From Conidiobolus incongruus B7586 (lineage: Eukaryota > Entomophthoromycota > Entomophthoromycetes > Entomophthorales > Conidiobolaceae): 22,864 nucleotides of DNA. This document shows positions 11,601-21,071 of the stretch, one piece after another (position 1 is the first letter of the stretch; every line of letters begins with the position of its first letter). The translations under genes were made by a program, and so were the position numbers. The stretch lies in assembly GCA_000697335.1 (NCBI GenBank), contig JNEM01013995.1:1-22864 (forward strand), written 5' to 3'. A model generated the notes under the pieces. It did not search any database, was not told where the DNA came from, and saw only the letters and a program-made list of their open reading frames with translations.

Positions 11601-12137
11601 CATGCTTGAGAGTAAGATCTACCGCGAATCTGAACTCGATGATCAAATTCAAATCCTCAAAGACCAAATTGATGAAATGACAAGGAACGGCCCAAGAAAT
11701 GACACACACGATAGTGTTCCAGCACCCCAAATGTCTAAGGCTCAGAGCAAATCATCCAAATTCGACGATCTCGAAGATCAAGAACTTAAGAGTTTGCTCA
11801 GCGAAGTCAATGTGTCATATCCTCGACCTCTTCCTAAGCAGGAAACTAATCAACAATTATACTGTGATATTTGTGATGAATTTGGTCACGATATCATGAG
11901 CTGTAAATCAGTTGTTCTCGATGGTGAATATGATGATTATGGCGAAGATGACGACCCAGTAAGTATTATATCTTTGACTAATAATTTTTTTATTTATACC
12001 TTTTTTAGTATTGTGACAACTGTGGAGATTTTCAAGGCCATACAACTGAAAATTGTCCAAATTCCAATGAGGTAAATTAATTTAATTCATTCTACCTCCA
12101 TAATTAGTAACTAATCATAAATTTTTAGACTTTTTAA
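8603..12137 (+). CDS. BIK1/tip1: CLIP-170/tip1/Bik1-family microtubule plus-end protein, five exons
   Basis: Exons: 8603-9195, 9252-9741, 9796-11958, 12009-12071 and 12129-12137, predicting 1105 residues. The N-terminal ~150 residues are rich in Ser, Pro and Lys and include SKIP (108-111), a match to the SxIP motif that binds EB1/Mal3 proteins. One CAP-Gly domain (about 152-220) has the tubulin/EEY-binding GKNDG loop at 190-194 and is completed across intron 1 (GRVYFDCPPETGIFVHATKI). Residues about 362-1020 are heptad-rich coiled coil. Two CCHC zinc knuckles follow: C1051-C1064 (CDICDEFGHDIMSC) and C1084-C1098 (CDNCGDFQGHTTENC). The last exon encodes only Thr-Phe-stop, giving the C-terminal Glu-Thr-Phe known from CLIP-170. 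Splice sites preserve frame throughout. The family links growing microtubule ends to dynein/dynactin and cortex. A single CAP-Gly is fungal-like, while the double knuckle and ETF tail are animal-like. Confidence 0.93.
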
Positions 12138-12697
12138 ATTTGATTTCTTTATATTCTCCCGCATTACTCCATTATCTTATCAATTTAAAAATTCTATATT
12201 ATTTTATATCTCCTCCGTTTAATTATCTTTTCCACTATATTAATATTGTGTATAAAATTGTTTTATTAAAAAATTAATTATAACTTTATTAATTACCTAT
12301 ATTCCTTTAATTTGGTTAAAATAATTTAAATTTAAATTTTGATTTTTCGAATAATAGGAAATTGAAGACATTTATGCTTGATATAATTCTCAAAATACGC
12401 AAATATAATACTCAATCTTATATTATGATACTTTCAAGTTTTATTAATTAATAAGAAATACTTTAAATTAAAAATAATTTGACTAATTTTGATAAAATGA
12501 ACAAATATTGTTTGAAATGAATAATAACAATACAAATTTATCCGTTTTGACCAAATAATTCACAAAATTTTCATTCAACACATAAATTTAATTTTACCCA
12601 TAAACCAATTCAATTCTTTGTTCTGAATAAAGTTCGTGACTTGACAAACATAATTCCAAAATATTTTTGGTTACATTAATTAAAAATAAAAAAAGTA
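12138..12697. other. AT-rich spacer between the CLIP and PIF1 genes
   Basis: 560 bases of AT-rich DNA between two genes in the same orientation. It should hold the CLIP 3' end signals and the PIF1 promoter. I see no open frame, repeat or distinct regulatory motif. Confidence 0.6.
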
Positions 12698-14577
12698 ATG
12701 GAAACTAATCAAAACAATGATAACCCCACTAAACGAAATAAAAGACCACAATATCTCATGTCAATATCTAGTAAATTGAAACCAATTGACAATCCTGTCT
12801 ATACTAATCACTATACACAACCCTATAACCAAACTCTCAAAAGGACGTCGTCGTCCAATAGCGGAAAGCAGCATAGACACTCTTTCAAACGTATTAACAT
12901 TGGAAGTTCTTCAGAGTTGACATGTCTAGAGGATGATTTATTGGAACCTAGATATGATTTAGAGACTGAACTTTCCGAAGAACAAATGAAAGTTCTGGAT
13001 TTGGTTTTTAACCAGAAGAAAAATGTGTTTTTTACAGGTTCTGCAGGTATAAATCTATATTAGTTCATTCAATAATAAATAGCAATAATAAATAATAGGT
13101 ACTGGTAAGTCCTTAGTAATCAAAAAAATAATAGAAAATGCTAGAGCTTTGCAATATACTGGAAGATCCAATCCAGTTGCTTATTCCACGAGTAGAGGAT
13201 ACATTGGGGTAACTGCAACTACAGGCTTGGCAGCATTTAATTTGGGGGGTTCTACCATTCATAGTTTTGCGGGCATTGGATTAGGTAACAACACAGCTGA
13301 GAAATTGGTTGAAAATATTTTGGGAAATAGATTGAAAAGAAAAAAGTGGAGACATGTTGAATTATTAATTATTGACGAAAGTAAATTGATATAATATATT
13401 ATAATACTAAATAATTTATCAACATTAATTGATAGTATCAATGATGGAAGGAGAACTATTCGATAAATTGGAGTATATAGCAAGAAAAGTTCGTGGAAAT
13501 GAAAAACCTTTTGGGAATATCCAAGTATTTATCCTTTGATCATCAGTTGATATATATGTATATTGACATATTGATTTTAGTTGGTTATTTCGGGAGATTT
13601 TTTCCAGCTGCCACCGGTGCAAAAAGATCAAAATGTTAAATTTGCTTTTGAAGCGCGTACTTGGAATGATTGCATTGATGAAACTGTAATATTAAAGAAA
13701 ATTTTTAGACAAAGGGATCCTGGTAATTTCAAAAATCCATATCTATATATTTATAATTGCTCAGCTCAATAAAGAGTTATCTAGGATATTAAATCAAGCA
13801 CGCATTGGACAATTAACCGAAGAATCAATAGCCTTATTCCAAAATTTATCAAGACCTTTACAAATGTATGATGGAATGCAACCTACACAGCTGTTTCCCA
13901 CAAGACTCGAAGTAGATAACTTCAACTCGGCTAAACTCGCTGAATTGACTGGAGAAACGCATCGATATGTAGCATCCGACTCCGGGATTGAGGCATTTAA
14001 AAAACTACTGAATAACGTATGCAGACTACCCGAAGAACTCGATCTTAAAATAGGTGCTCAAGTGATGCTACTCAAGAACCTTGGTCCTCATTCAAAGTTA
14101 GTGAACGGCTCTTTAGGAATAGTCGTTGGTTTCGAGCATCCCAGATATGATTCTGAAGGCAATAAGACGTTTTATGATCCCAGCCGCGTATATCCTCTTG
14201 TCCAATTCGATCATGGACCCTGCCATTTATGCACGCCCGAAGACTCCACCTGGGAGTCGAATGGCGAAGTGCTGGCCATGCGTCTTCAAGTTCCTTTAAT
14301 GCTTGCCTGGGCCCTATCAATTCACAAATCCCAAGGTCTGACTATTGAAAAAGTTAAAGTTGATCTGGGAAGGGTTTTTGAAAAAGGTAAACTAATTTCC
14401 TATCTTTTAAACGCTTCAATGATATTTATTTATTTAGGCCAAGCCTACGTGGCTCTCAGTCGATGTACCACTATTGAAGGTCTCCAAGTTCTCAACTTCA
14501 ATCCCCTCAAAGTCCAAGCCCATCCCAAAGTTATCGAATATTATTATCAATATTTCAACCAGGAAAATGATGAATGA
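12698..14577 (+). CDS. PIF1: PIF1-family 5'-3' DNA helicase, six exons
   Basis: Exons: 12698-13046, 13099-13380, 13436-13524, 13581-13722, 13775-14386 and 14438-14577, predicting 537 residues. All core helicase motifs are present: Walker A GSAGTGKS (114-121, split by intron 1), VTATTGLAAFNLGGSTIHSF, Walker B LLIIDE (205-210), the PIF1 signature around ELFDKLEYIARKVR, motif III GDFFQLPPV (245-253), FRQRD (282-286), LKIGAQVMLLKN, motif V WALSIHKSQG (466-475) and motif VI AYVALSRC (494-501). PIF1 enzymes unwind G-quadruplexes and forked DNA, act at telomeres and replication barriers, and often also work in mitochondria. The N-terminus is short and basic (KRNKRP), and the protein is shorter than the yeast enzymes. 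Intron 4 needs an AAG acceptor at 13772-13774, because the nearer CAG gives a stop. Intron 5 is in frame and open. A decayed paralogue lies just downstream. Confidence 0.94.
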
Positions 14578-14840
14578 ACCATTTAATCATATATTTTATT
14601 GTAGTAGCTTTGAATTCTTTAAATTCTATTTATTAATGATATATATTATCAATCAAAATAAAATTAAAATGTTAATAAATTTGCTAAGATATTATGTATT
14701 AAATTAATATTATATATATTAACTACAATTGATTTTATTACAATATTACTATTGAAAAAGACTCTTTTCAATTAATTTCCTCATGGAAGCATTCGAGATA
14801 TTGAATATCATTATCAATATCATTTTAACTCAAGTTTTAC
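14578..14840. other. Short convergent spacer between PIF1 and its pseudogene
   Basis: This AT-rich spacer lies between the two 3' ends and must hold the PIF1 polyadenylation signals. No other feature is visible. Confidence 0.5.
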
Positions 14841-16430
14841 CTTCATCATTTTCCTTATTTTGATAAACGTTATAATATTTGATGACTTTGTGGCGGCCTT
14901 GCACTTTAAAAGGGTCAAAATTAAACTTTCGAGGTCCTTCTATTGTTGTACATTGACTAAGGCAAAAATCAGCTTGTCCTAATATATATAATACGATAGT
15001 TCAAGTGAATTCCATAAATATCACTTTTTTCAATAATTCTATCCAATTCAATTTTAACTTTGGCAAGTGACAAATCTTGAGCTTTATGGATAGAGAAAGA
15101 ACATATTAAAATTAATAGAGCTTAGTACCTAATAGTTACAACATTGTAATCAACCTCCAAAGTTCGCATAACTTTCGTACATAGTAGAATTTGTCCTTAA
15201 GTGAATTCCACAAAAAGATATTTAATAATATTTCGATAAGCAAGTTATGGCACTGAGATTTTAATTCCAACACCTTCCCCAAGAGTGTATTCGTCAATCC
15301 CCATTTTGATTAAGATTATCAAGGAGCATTACTTGAATACCCACTTTGAGATGGAGATACTTGAGAAATATACACACCACTTCATCGAGTTTTTTAAGTA
15401 ATACGGGTTCTCAGTGTCTTTTACCATTAACTGATACGTTTTCCACTGAAAATCGTCCAGTTTGTAGGGATTGAATTGATCTACCAGATATCTCATTATC
15501 CATCTTCAAAGGTCTGGCTAAACTTTGAAATACCTCAATAAATTCTTCTGTCATTTTCCAAGACGAGCTTCATTTAAAATCCTTTTTAATTTTGGAGATT
15601 AGATGGATTATTGTTGCTATATTAATGTATTGGGATATTATTTACCAGGATTCTTCTGTCTATAAATTTTATTCAACACACAATTTCATCAATACAATAT
15701 TTACAAGGGTTAACTTCAAATATGAATTTGGTATCTGAGTCCACTTTTGATGTTAGTAGAAATTGAAAAAAAATTTTAGATAATACTAATTATAATTACA
15801 TTATTAATAAAAAATTGAAGTAATAATAAACTCTTATTACCTAATATTGCTAAAAAAGTTTATCACTAACCAATTTTTCTAGCTATAAAATCCCAATTTA
15901 TCGAATAACTTGCAAAGCATCCCAGATATTATAAAATTATATTAATATATCTCTGAATATTATTATATTAAATTGTTCACTTTCGTCAATAGTCAATATT
16001 TTAACTTTTTTCCATCATTCAACTTCATTCGAATATTGTAAAATATCTAGATACAACTGAAATGCTGATTTGGGCTCAAAATAATACCTACAAAATTATG
16101 AATCGTATTATTTGCTAGATGGAAAGTCATTAACCCATTAATTGCTATGACAACAATTTCCTGCCAAACAGCTACGCTGCTGGATTAACTAGAGCTCTAG
16201 GAACCACCAAGTTTTGTTGTTTCAATAATTTTTCAGATTAGAAGAATTTGACCAGTATTTAAATATAATGTTAATAAAAATTAATGAGTGATTCAATATA
16301 ATTATTACCCGCTGCTCACGTAAAAAATTAGATTTATCACTCGTTTCGTGTATTTAATGAACTCCAATGTGATACTAGCAATGCTTTTGAAAGGCTCTTT
16401 GGTTCTAAACTGTTTGCCATCTACTGTTGA
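14841..16430 (-). pseudogene. Decayed PIF1 paralogue, inverted, introns still visible
   Basis: The minus strand carries, in order, broken counterparts of nearly the whole helicase at 12698-14577. Pieces include LIFYVSSG then TGQILLI (Walker A), IVVIAINGLMTFHLANNTIH, LTIDES (Walker B), KFIFEV...CIDEIV, RILNEARLG, MTEEFIEVFQSLARPL, SIHKAQDLSLAKVKIELD, LGQADFCLSQCTTIEG and a C-terminal NKENDE. They are interrupted by stops and frame changes. Intron positions match the intact gene: within Walker A (just after the SSG that replaces GSAG), after the CCTG preceding RILNEAR, and before GQADF. It therefore arose by copying genomic DNA, not from an mRNA. Catalytic residues are altered (for example Walker A GK to GQ). 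The two genes lie tail to tail about 260 bases apart. Divergence is large, so the duplication is old. Confidence 0.9.
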
Positions 16431-16787
16431 TAATTTTATCATTGTTGAATTTTAAGAATTGATTAGAAATGTATATATTATTTGAACTAATAATTAATTT
16501 GTCTACATCCTCATCTTGAGTTAATTTATTATTATAATTTTTCTATATTTTAATTCAAATCTATTAAATAATAATTGGATATTATTATTGAATATGTAAT
16601 ATGATTAGTATTTGGGAATAAATTTTTATTGATTTTTTATAGTTGAAATGTTTTAAAGTATGTTACATAAAATCTTAATAGATATATTTAATACAGAGAT
16701 ATAAAAAACAATTAATGGATTTTAAAATGAGGGTTTTATTATATTTATAAATATAGTTTTTTTTCTATAATTTAAAATATAATGATA
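16431..16787. other. AT-rich spacer
   Basis: About 350 bases between the PIF1 pseudogene and the mariner-like element. No open frame, repeat or signal is recognised. Confidence 0.55.
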
Positions 16788-18078
16788 TTAATATAGAAAT
16801 TAAATAATGGCACAATTTTGAAATTAAAATTAAATAAATAAATTAATAAATAATATAAAATTAATAGCCTCTTTTATTATTAATAACTTTTGTCTATTTT
16901 TTGGTAAGTTTCTAATACCTAAAAAACAGTTTTTTTATTAAAGACTAAAATTTGATTTTTCATAAACCAATTTAATTTGTTTATAGGAATTTTTTTCCTG
17001 TAAGCTATTTTTTTAATTATCTAAAACAATTATAATTATATAAGTTATAATCAAGTGAATATATTAGATGTAATAACTCTCTCTAGTTTTTTTATATATA
17101 AAATCTTTTATAGCTTTAACTTTATATATTTTACAATTATTATGTAAAATAATAAGTGTATTTAATTTATATTAAGAATATAATTCAAATTTTGTTTTAT
17201 CTAAAAAAATAGTATATAGTTTATTATTAATTAATTTTTCTTGAGGTATTAAATAGGAAAATTATATACCACTATAATTTATTATAATAACTAATATCTA
17301 TTTATATTTAAAGTATTTATTTATTAGATTTTATAAAAAAAGATTAATTTTACTTAACCTAACATTTTATATTTAAGTAAAAAATTATATAAAAAATTTA
17401 AAATTTATTGATTATAAGTATTTATTGTAAAAACTTTTATTTTTAATTATACCTTAATAAATTTTGTTTAACTATAGCTACTTTAGTTTTTTTTTAAGCT
17501 TTTGTTAAATTATAAGGTATTCATTTTATATTTTTATTAATTAATCTAAATTTAAACTTAAATATATATAACATATTTATATAATTAATATTAAATTGCT
17601 TTGATAATTCTTTAATAAAAATAAAAAGGTATTTCTTAATATATTTTTTATTTTATTTATAAATAAAAAAATAATAATAGAAATTAATTTTTTAAATTTT
17701 GGTAAACTTTAAATAATGTCCTTTTTAGAATTAAAATCACAAATTTAATGATATATAGTAGTTTTAAATAAAACACTAACTTTATAAATTACTTACAAGT
17801 TTTAAATGACTTTTAAAAGATTTATAGTTAAGTTTTAAAAATACAAAAATGAAAGCCTTTTGATAATCACTATTTAGTTTAAGCATAATTAAATTTAAGT
17901 ATAAATTTTAAAAAAAATTAATAAAAAAATAATTAAAATTAAATATATATATATATATATAGTTTGAAAATATTTATTATCCTATATATTTTATATATAA
18001 AAAATCTTTCAAAATATATATAATATGTTTAAAAGATCAGAAATTAAAAAATTTGCTATTTCTTAATTTCTATATTAA
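16788..18078 (-). mobile_element. Full-length but decayed mariner-like DNA transposon
   Basis: 1291 bases, a typical mariner size. It is bounded by imperfect terminal inverted repeats starting TTAATATAGAAATTAA and by TA target-site duplications (16786-16787 and 18079-18080). The minus strand holds a ruined transposase. IKELSKQFNINYINMLYIFK resembles the second helix-turn-helix. KWIPYNLTKA*KK matches the mariner WVPHEL motif region (KWVPHELTxxQKxxR). ILIINKF*IFY stands where the first catalytic Asp block (xxDEKW) should be. Stops replace former Gln and Trp codons, and the catalytic Asp and Glu codons have become Asn and Lys. It also contains a short AT microsatellite near 17942-17962. A truncated relative lies at 3462-4144. 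Confidence 0.85.
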
Positions 18079-18080
18079 TA

Positions 18081-19044
18081 ATAATAATAAATTAAATATT
18101 TTATAAAATAGTAATTTTATGCTATCAGATATTTAGATATTAAATTTTATTTATTTTTATTAACATTTATAAAAGCTTACTTATTTATTTTTAATTTTTT
18201 TACTATTAATTAATTATTTTAAAAAAAAATTAAATGTTTGTACAAATATATTAATAAATTTAATCAATTTTAAATACAAATATAATTAATAATCATAATA
18301 ATAATTTATTAAATAATTCAGTTTTTAATTAATAATTGAAGTATAAATCATTATTTTATAATAATTTTTATTTATGTATATTTAAATAGATAGTAGACTC
18401 ATGATAACACAATGCATATTAAAAATTATATGGCCTTTGTTATATATGTTAATAGTAATTAATCTTTATATATAATTATAGACTATAAAAATGAAATTTG
18501 GATTATTTAATGTTATAATTTTATATTTTTGCAAAGTAAATATTGGAATTCAATTTAATTTAATTGAATTTGCATTAGAATGCAGTTACAATGAAATTTG
18601 AAAATTAGTGAAGTCTATATGAAATACTAATCTAAATACTATTGATACTAACCTTAATTTGAAAAGATGTCTGGAGAACATTCAAAGACTAAATATAAAC
18701 AGTCTCCCCTACCCTCCTGCCAATAAATTTATTTTAGCATTTTTTTATTTAGAATTCTATTTGATGCGGAGTTATTAGGTGACTGTTGAAGGTAATTTAT
18801 TGGAATCGTATAGAATTTTGATCGGAATTGATTAGATATATACCGTTTTGATAAACCAATTATATTTAATGTAATATATTGTTGATAAAGGTATTTTTGA
18901 GTTTTTTTAAATTATATAAAAATAATATTATTTGAAATTTATTAATTAATAAATAAATGGGACAAAAATCTACAATTTTAAATTTATCATAAACTTTATT
19001 CTAAAATTATAAAATTTCCTAATCATTAAACTGAAAAAAATAAA
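18081..19044. other. AT-rich spacer between the mariner-like element and the GH16 gene
   Basis: About 960 bases with no recognisable gene. A slightly less AT-rich patch at about 18667-18726 has a 19-codon open frame (MSGEHSKTKYKQSPLPSCQ), too short and too isolated to call a gene. The right end should contain the 3' signals of the minus-strand GH16 gene. Confidence 0.5.
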
Positions 19045-19749
19045 TTAACAAGTATAGGAAACCCATTCAATATCAGCATAAGTTGCACCATTCTCTAGGA
19101 GAGGACTGTTCCAATCAATTTTACCGCCTGCCCAATCACTTGTGCCTGGAAGACCCGCACCACCATCCCATAATGAGAAGATCAAATTACCTGCTTCCGA
19201 AGGAATACCAATATCAGATGCTCCAGCTTCCACCGTTCTTACTACGTTGCCGTCAATGCTCCATACAATTCTGTCAGCTCTCCATTCAACGGAATATTCA
19301 TGGAAAGATTGAGAGATGTCATAGCCATTGTTCGCAATGTAGCCTTTAGTGTAATCTAACTTACCCTTGACATAATAGTTGGTCTGAGTGGTTGATGCAC
19401 TCTTACCGACCCATTCATAATCAATTTCATCCTTACTGGGACTCATCATCACAAACCCTGTGACACATCCAGGTAATGCTGAAGCTCTCATTTTGGCAGT
19501 GAATTTACCATAGTGGACTACCTGGGTTGAATCCACTCTAGCACCATATCCCATAACCACACCAGTTTCGGGATGGGGAGTGACACCCAAGTTCATTTTC
19601 ATTCTGAGCAAACCGTTAGCTACTTCGGCATTGCCATTGATGCTAAATGGACCCAAACCATCTGAAAATTTGTGAGTCCATGAGTTACATTGGCAAGTCA
19701 CAGCAGACAAATTCTGCAAAAACAAAAAACTTAGTAATTTAAAAAACAT
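19045..19749 (-). CDS. Secreted CRH-like GH16 family wall glycosidase/transglycosylase
   Basis: 234 residues in one exon. The start has a Lys-containing n-region and a hydrophobic stretch (LLSFLFL), consistent with a signal peptide cleaved near residue 18-20. The GH16 catalytic signature E-I-D-Y-E is intact at 108-112, giving nucleophile Glu108, Asp110 and acid/base Glu112. The later SLWDGG...DWAGGKIDW block is typical of fungal CRH/Utr2 enzymes, which link chitin to beta-glucan in the wall. There is no chitin-binding module and no C-terminal hydrophobic segment for a GPI anchor, so the mature protein is probably a free or wall-bound catalytic domain. CRH-type substrate use is inferred from family resemblance. 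The start fits a TATA-like box about 105 bases upstream, with no in-frame ATG between. Its G+C is clearly above its surroundings. Confidence 0.92.
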   Translation of the reverse strand: MFFKLLSFLFLQNLSAVTCQCNSWTHKFSDGLGPFSINGNAEVANGLLRMKMNLGVTPHPETGVVMGYGARVDSTQVVHYGKFTAKMRASALPGCVTGFVMMSPSKDEIDYEWVGKSASTTQTNYYVKGKLDYTKGYIANNGYDISQSFHEYSVEWRADRIVWSIDGNVVRTVEAGASDIGIPSEAGNLIFSLWDGGAGLPGTSDWAGGKIDWNSPLLENGATYADIEWVSYTC

Positions 19750-19850
19750 TTACAAAAAATTAAATAAATATTTCAAAACAAATCAAGTGAAGTTAAAATT
19801 AAAAAATATTACAGAGTAAATTAAAAAGTCTTTGACATTCTATTAGCCCT

Positions 19851-19859
19851 ATATTTATA
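19851..19859 (-). promoter_or_regulatory. Probable TATA box of the GH16 gene
   Basis: The minus strand reads TATAAATAT about 105 bases upstream of the ATG at 19749, in a locally less AT-rich context (GGGGTATAAATATAGGGC). The spacing allows a leader of about 70 bases. In a genome this AT-rich such matches are common; the flanking G runs make this one stand out. Confidence 0.5.
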
Positions 19860-19885
19860 CCCCTGTACTATCTCAGATGCTTAAC

Positions 19886-19906
19886 TTGACCAATATGTCA
19901 AATTGG
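19886..19906. promoter_or_regulatory. Inverted TTGAC/GTCAA and CCAAT/ATTGG pair upstream of the GH16 gene
   Basis: TTGAC and GTCAA arms are separated by six bases (19886-19901). They overlap a CCAAT (19890-19894) and an inverted CCAAT, ATTGG (19902-19906). The site lies about 30-50 bases upstream of the TATA-like box. A dyad of this size at this place could bind a transcription factor or the CCAAT complex; this is inference only. Confidence 0.35.
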
Positions 19907-19909
19907 CAC

Positions 19910-20525
19910 CGGAAATTAATTTTCAAAAAATGGAATAATTAAAATTAATTGTTTCAAACGGTTCTTTTTGTTATTCTCTAAATTTATATTAATTATTAAT
20001 AATAAAAAAGAAAAAGAAATAAATTTAGTTTATATTATAAAATTATTATCAACAAAAAATCAAATTATTTAATACTTAAATTATTCATATTACATCCGTA
20101 GTTACATGTGATATTAAACAATGATATTATTAGAATTAAAATGAAATTTTGGATATGTTATTTACCCCATAAATTATATTCTCCTTTTACTAATTCCTCA
20201 ATATTATTCTTAGTAAAATTAAATTTTGATAAAAATATTAAATAAATAATTTTCATTATTCAAAAAAATGTTTTTTTCTATAAAATTAAACCAATTTTCT
20301 AACGTTTTATATATTTTTAATTAATATTATTATTAGTGTTGCTTACTCTTTGTTAATATTTTCCGATTAATAATTTGAAATGTTGCATAGTTGATTGTTA
20401 GAATTGTTTGATTTTTTTGGTTGGTAAATTTGTGTGATGATTACTCGATTTAATTAGTGTCATGTGAGTTAGTTGATTTGGAGAAGATTCTAAATCCCAT
20501 AATAATAAATTAAGATGAAATGAAT
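19910..20525. other. AT-rich spacer between the divergent GH16 and SRP RNA genes
   Basis: About 600 bases with no open frame or repeat that I recognise. It should contain upstream control regions for the minus-strand GH16 gene and the plus-strand RNA gene. Confidence 0.5.
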
Positions 20526-20533
20526 TATAAAAT
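20526..20533 (+). promoter_or_regulatory. Possible TATA element of the SRP RNA gene
   Basis: TATAAAAT lies about 37 bases before the likely RNA 5' end. Some fungal SRP RNA genes are transcribed by RNA polymerase III with an upstream TATA box. The match is weak evidence in such AT-rich DNA. Confidence 0.3.
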
Positions 20534-20562
20534 TAGAAATTATTTCTACAATAATCATCACT

Positions 20563-20857
20563 TTGTCCGGATGGAGTGGCGTCCATCTGTAACCCGAGCT
20601 TCTACGGGGGTCGGTGCTAGGGAGGAGTGTACCTCTGACTTATAGGTCGGTAGGGTAGATTGCTCAGTCCCGTGAAGCAGAATGTCCGCATAGCTATCGT
20701 CGTGTAAGCGATGGTAACTAGGTGGGTTAAGAGGGGGGAACCGCATAAGGCTGGCAACAGAGCAGTGCAAACTTTCCGCATTCTCGCAGTCTTCGGGATC
20801 GCTGAACTTCTTCCCTTCAGGCTTTGTCGGTTGGGATCGCTTCAACCTAGCACCTAC
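20563..20857 (+). ncRNA. Signal recognition particle RNA (7SL/scR1)
   Basis: This is a G+C-rich island of about 295 bases, close to the human SRP RNA length. The 5' Alu domain is recognisable: helix 3 GGATGG/CCATCT (20569-20574, 20583-20588), then the conserved TGTAA turn (20589-20593), then helix 4 CCCG/CGGG. Directly after it, GGTGCTAGG (20613-20621) pairs perfectly with CCTAGCACC (20846-20854), closing helix 5 and fixing the 3' end. Helix 8 has the universal SRP54-binding site: AAGG, stem CTG, tetraloop GCAA (20754-20757), stem CAG, then AGCAG (20761-20765), flanked by GCA/TGC and an A-rich asymmetric loop. The RNA scaffolds the particle that targets secretory proteins to the ER. No run of four or more T follows until 21014, which is odd for a polymerase III gene. 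Confidence 0.9.
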
Positions 20858-21049
20858 TATCAATTATATCAAAACCAAAACCTTAAAAACAAGAACATAT
20901 TAGTTCCCAAGACTATGATACCCTTTCATTAATAGATGTTTATTAATAAAGTCTTCTTTCATCAATCATTAAACTGAATATATTTGGAAAATATATTCAA
21001 GTTATTACTCAAATTTTTTACAATACAACTATAAAGAATATCACTCTAT

Positions 21050-21071
21050 TAAGTGTCAAGGTTGACACTTA
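21050..21071. repeat. Perfect palindromic site
   Basis: TAAGTGTCAA and TTGACACTTA are perfect ten-base inverted arms around GG. The motif is less AT-rich than its surroundings. It could be a protein-binding dyad or a small hairpin; nothing nearby decides which. Confidence 0.5.

Noticed and set aside
12072-12083. Ending the CLIP protein at the in-frame stop just after exon 4 (Glu-Val-Asn).
   Set aside because: GTAAAT is a good donor, a TTTTTAG acceptor follows after 57 bases as in the other introns, and splicing yields the known family tail Glu-Thr-Phe.
12698-16430. PIF1 copies as parts of a Helitron.
   Set aside because: There is no Rep/HUH domain, no Helitron ends, and the intact gene has host-type introns and all PIF1 signatures.
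18667-18726. Small open frame MSGEHSKTKYKQSPLPSCQ.
   Set aside because: Nineteen codons, with no splice donor, no homology recognised and no neighbouring exon.
19705-19749. The first codons of the GH16 gene look like an intron 3' end (TTACTAAG...TTTTTGCAG), suggesting an upstream first exon.
   Set aside because: The region between the TATA-like box and the ATG offers no ATG-led exon with a usable donor: the only ATG there, near 19838, meets a stop after five codons. The existing start gives a reasonable signal peptide.
20558-20863. Open frames on both strands over the SRP RNA region.
   Set aside because: They are by-products of a G+C-rich structured RNA. They show no domain, and the RNA motifs explain the conservation-like signal.
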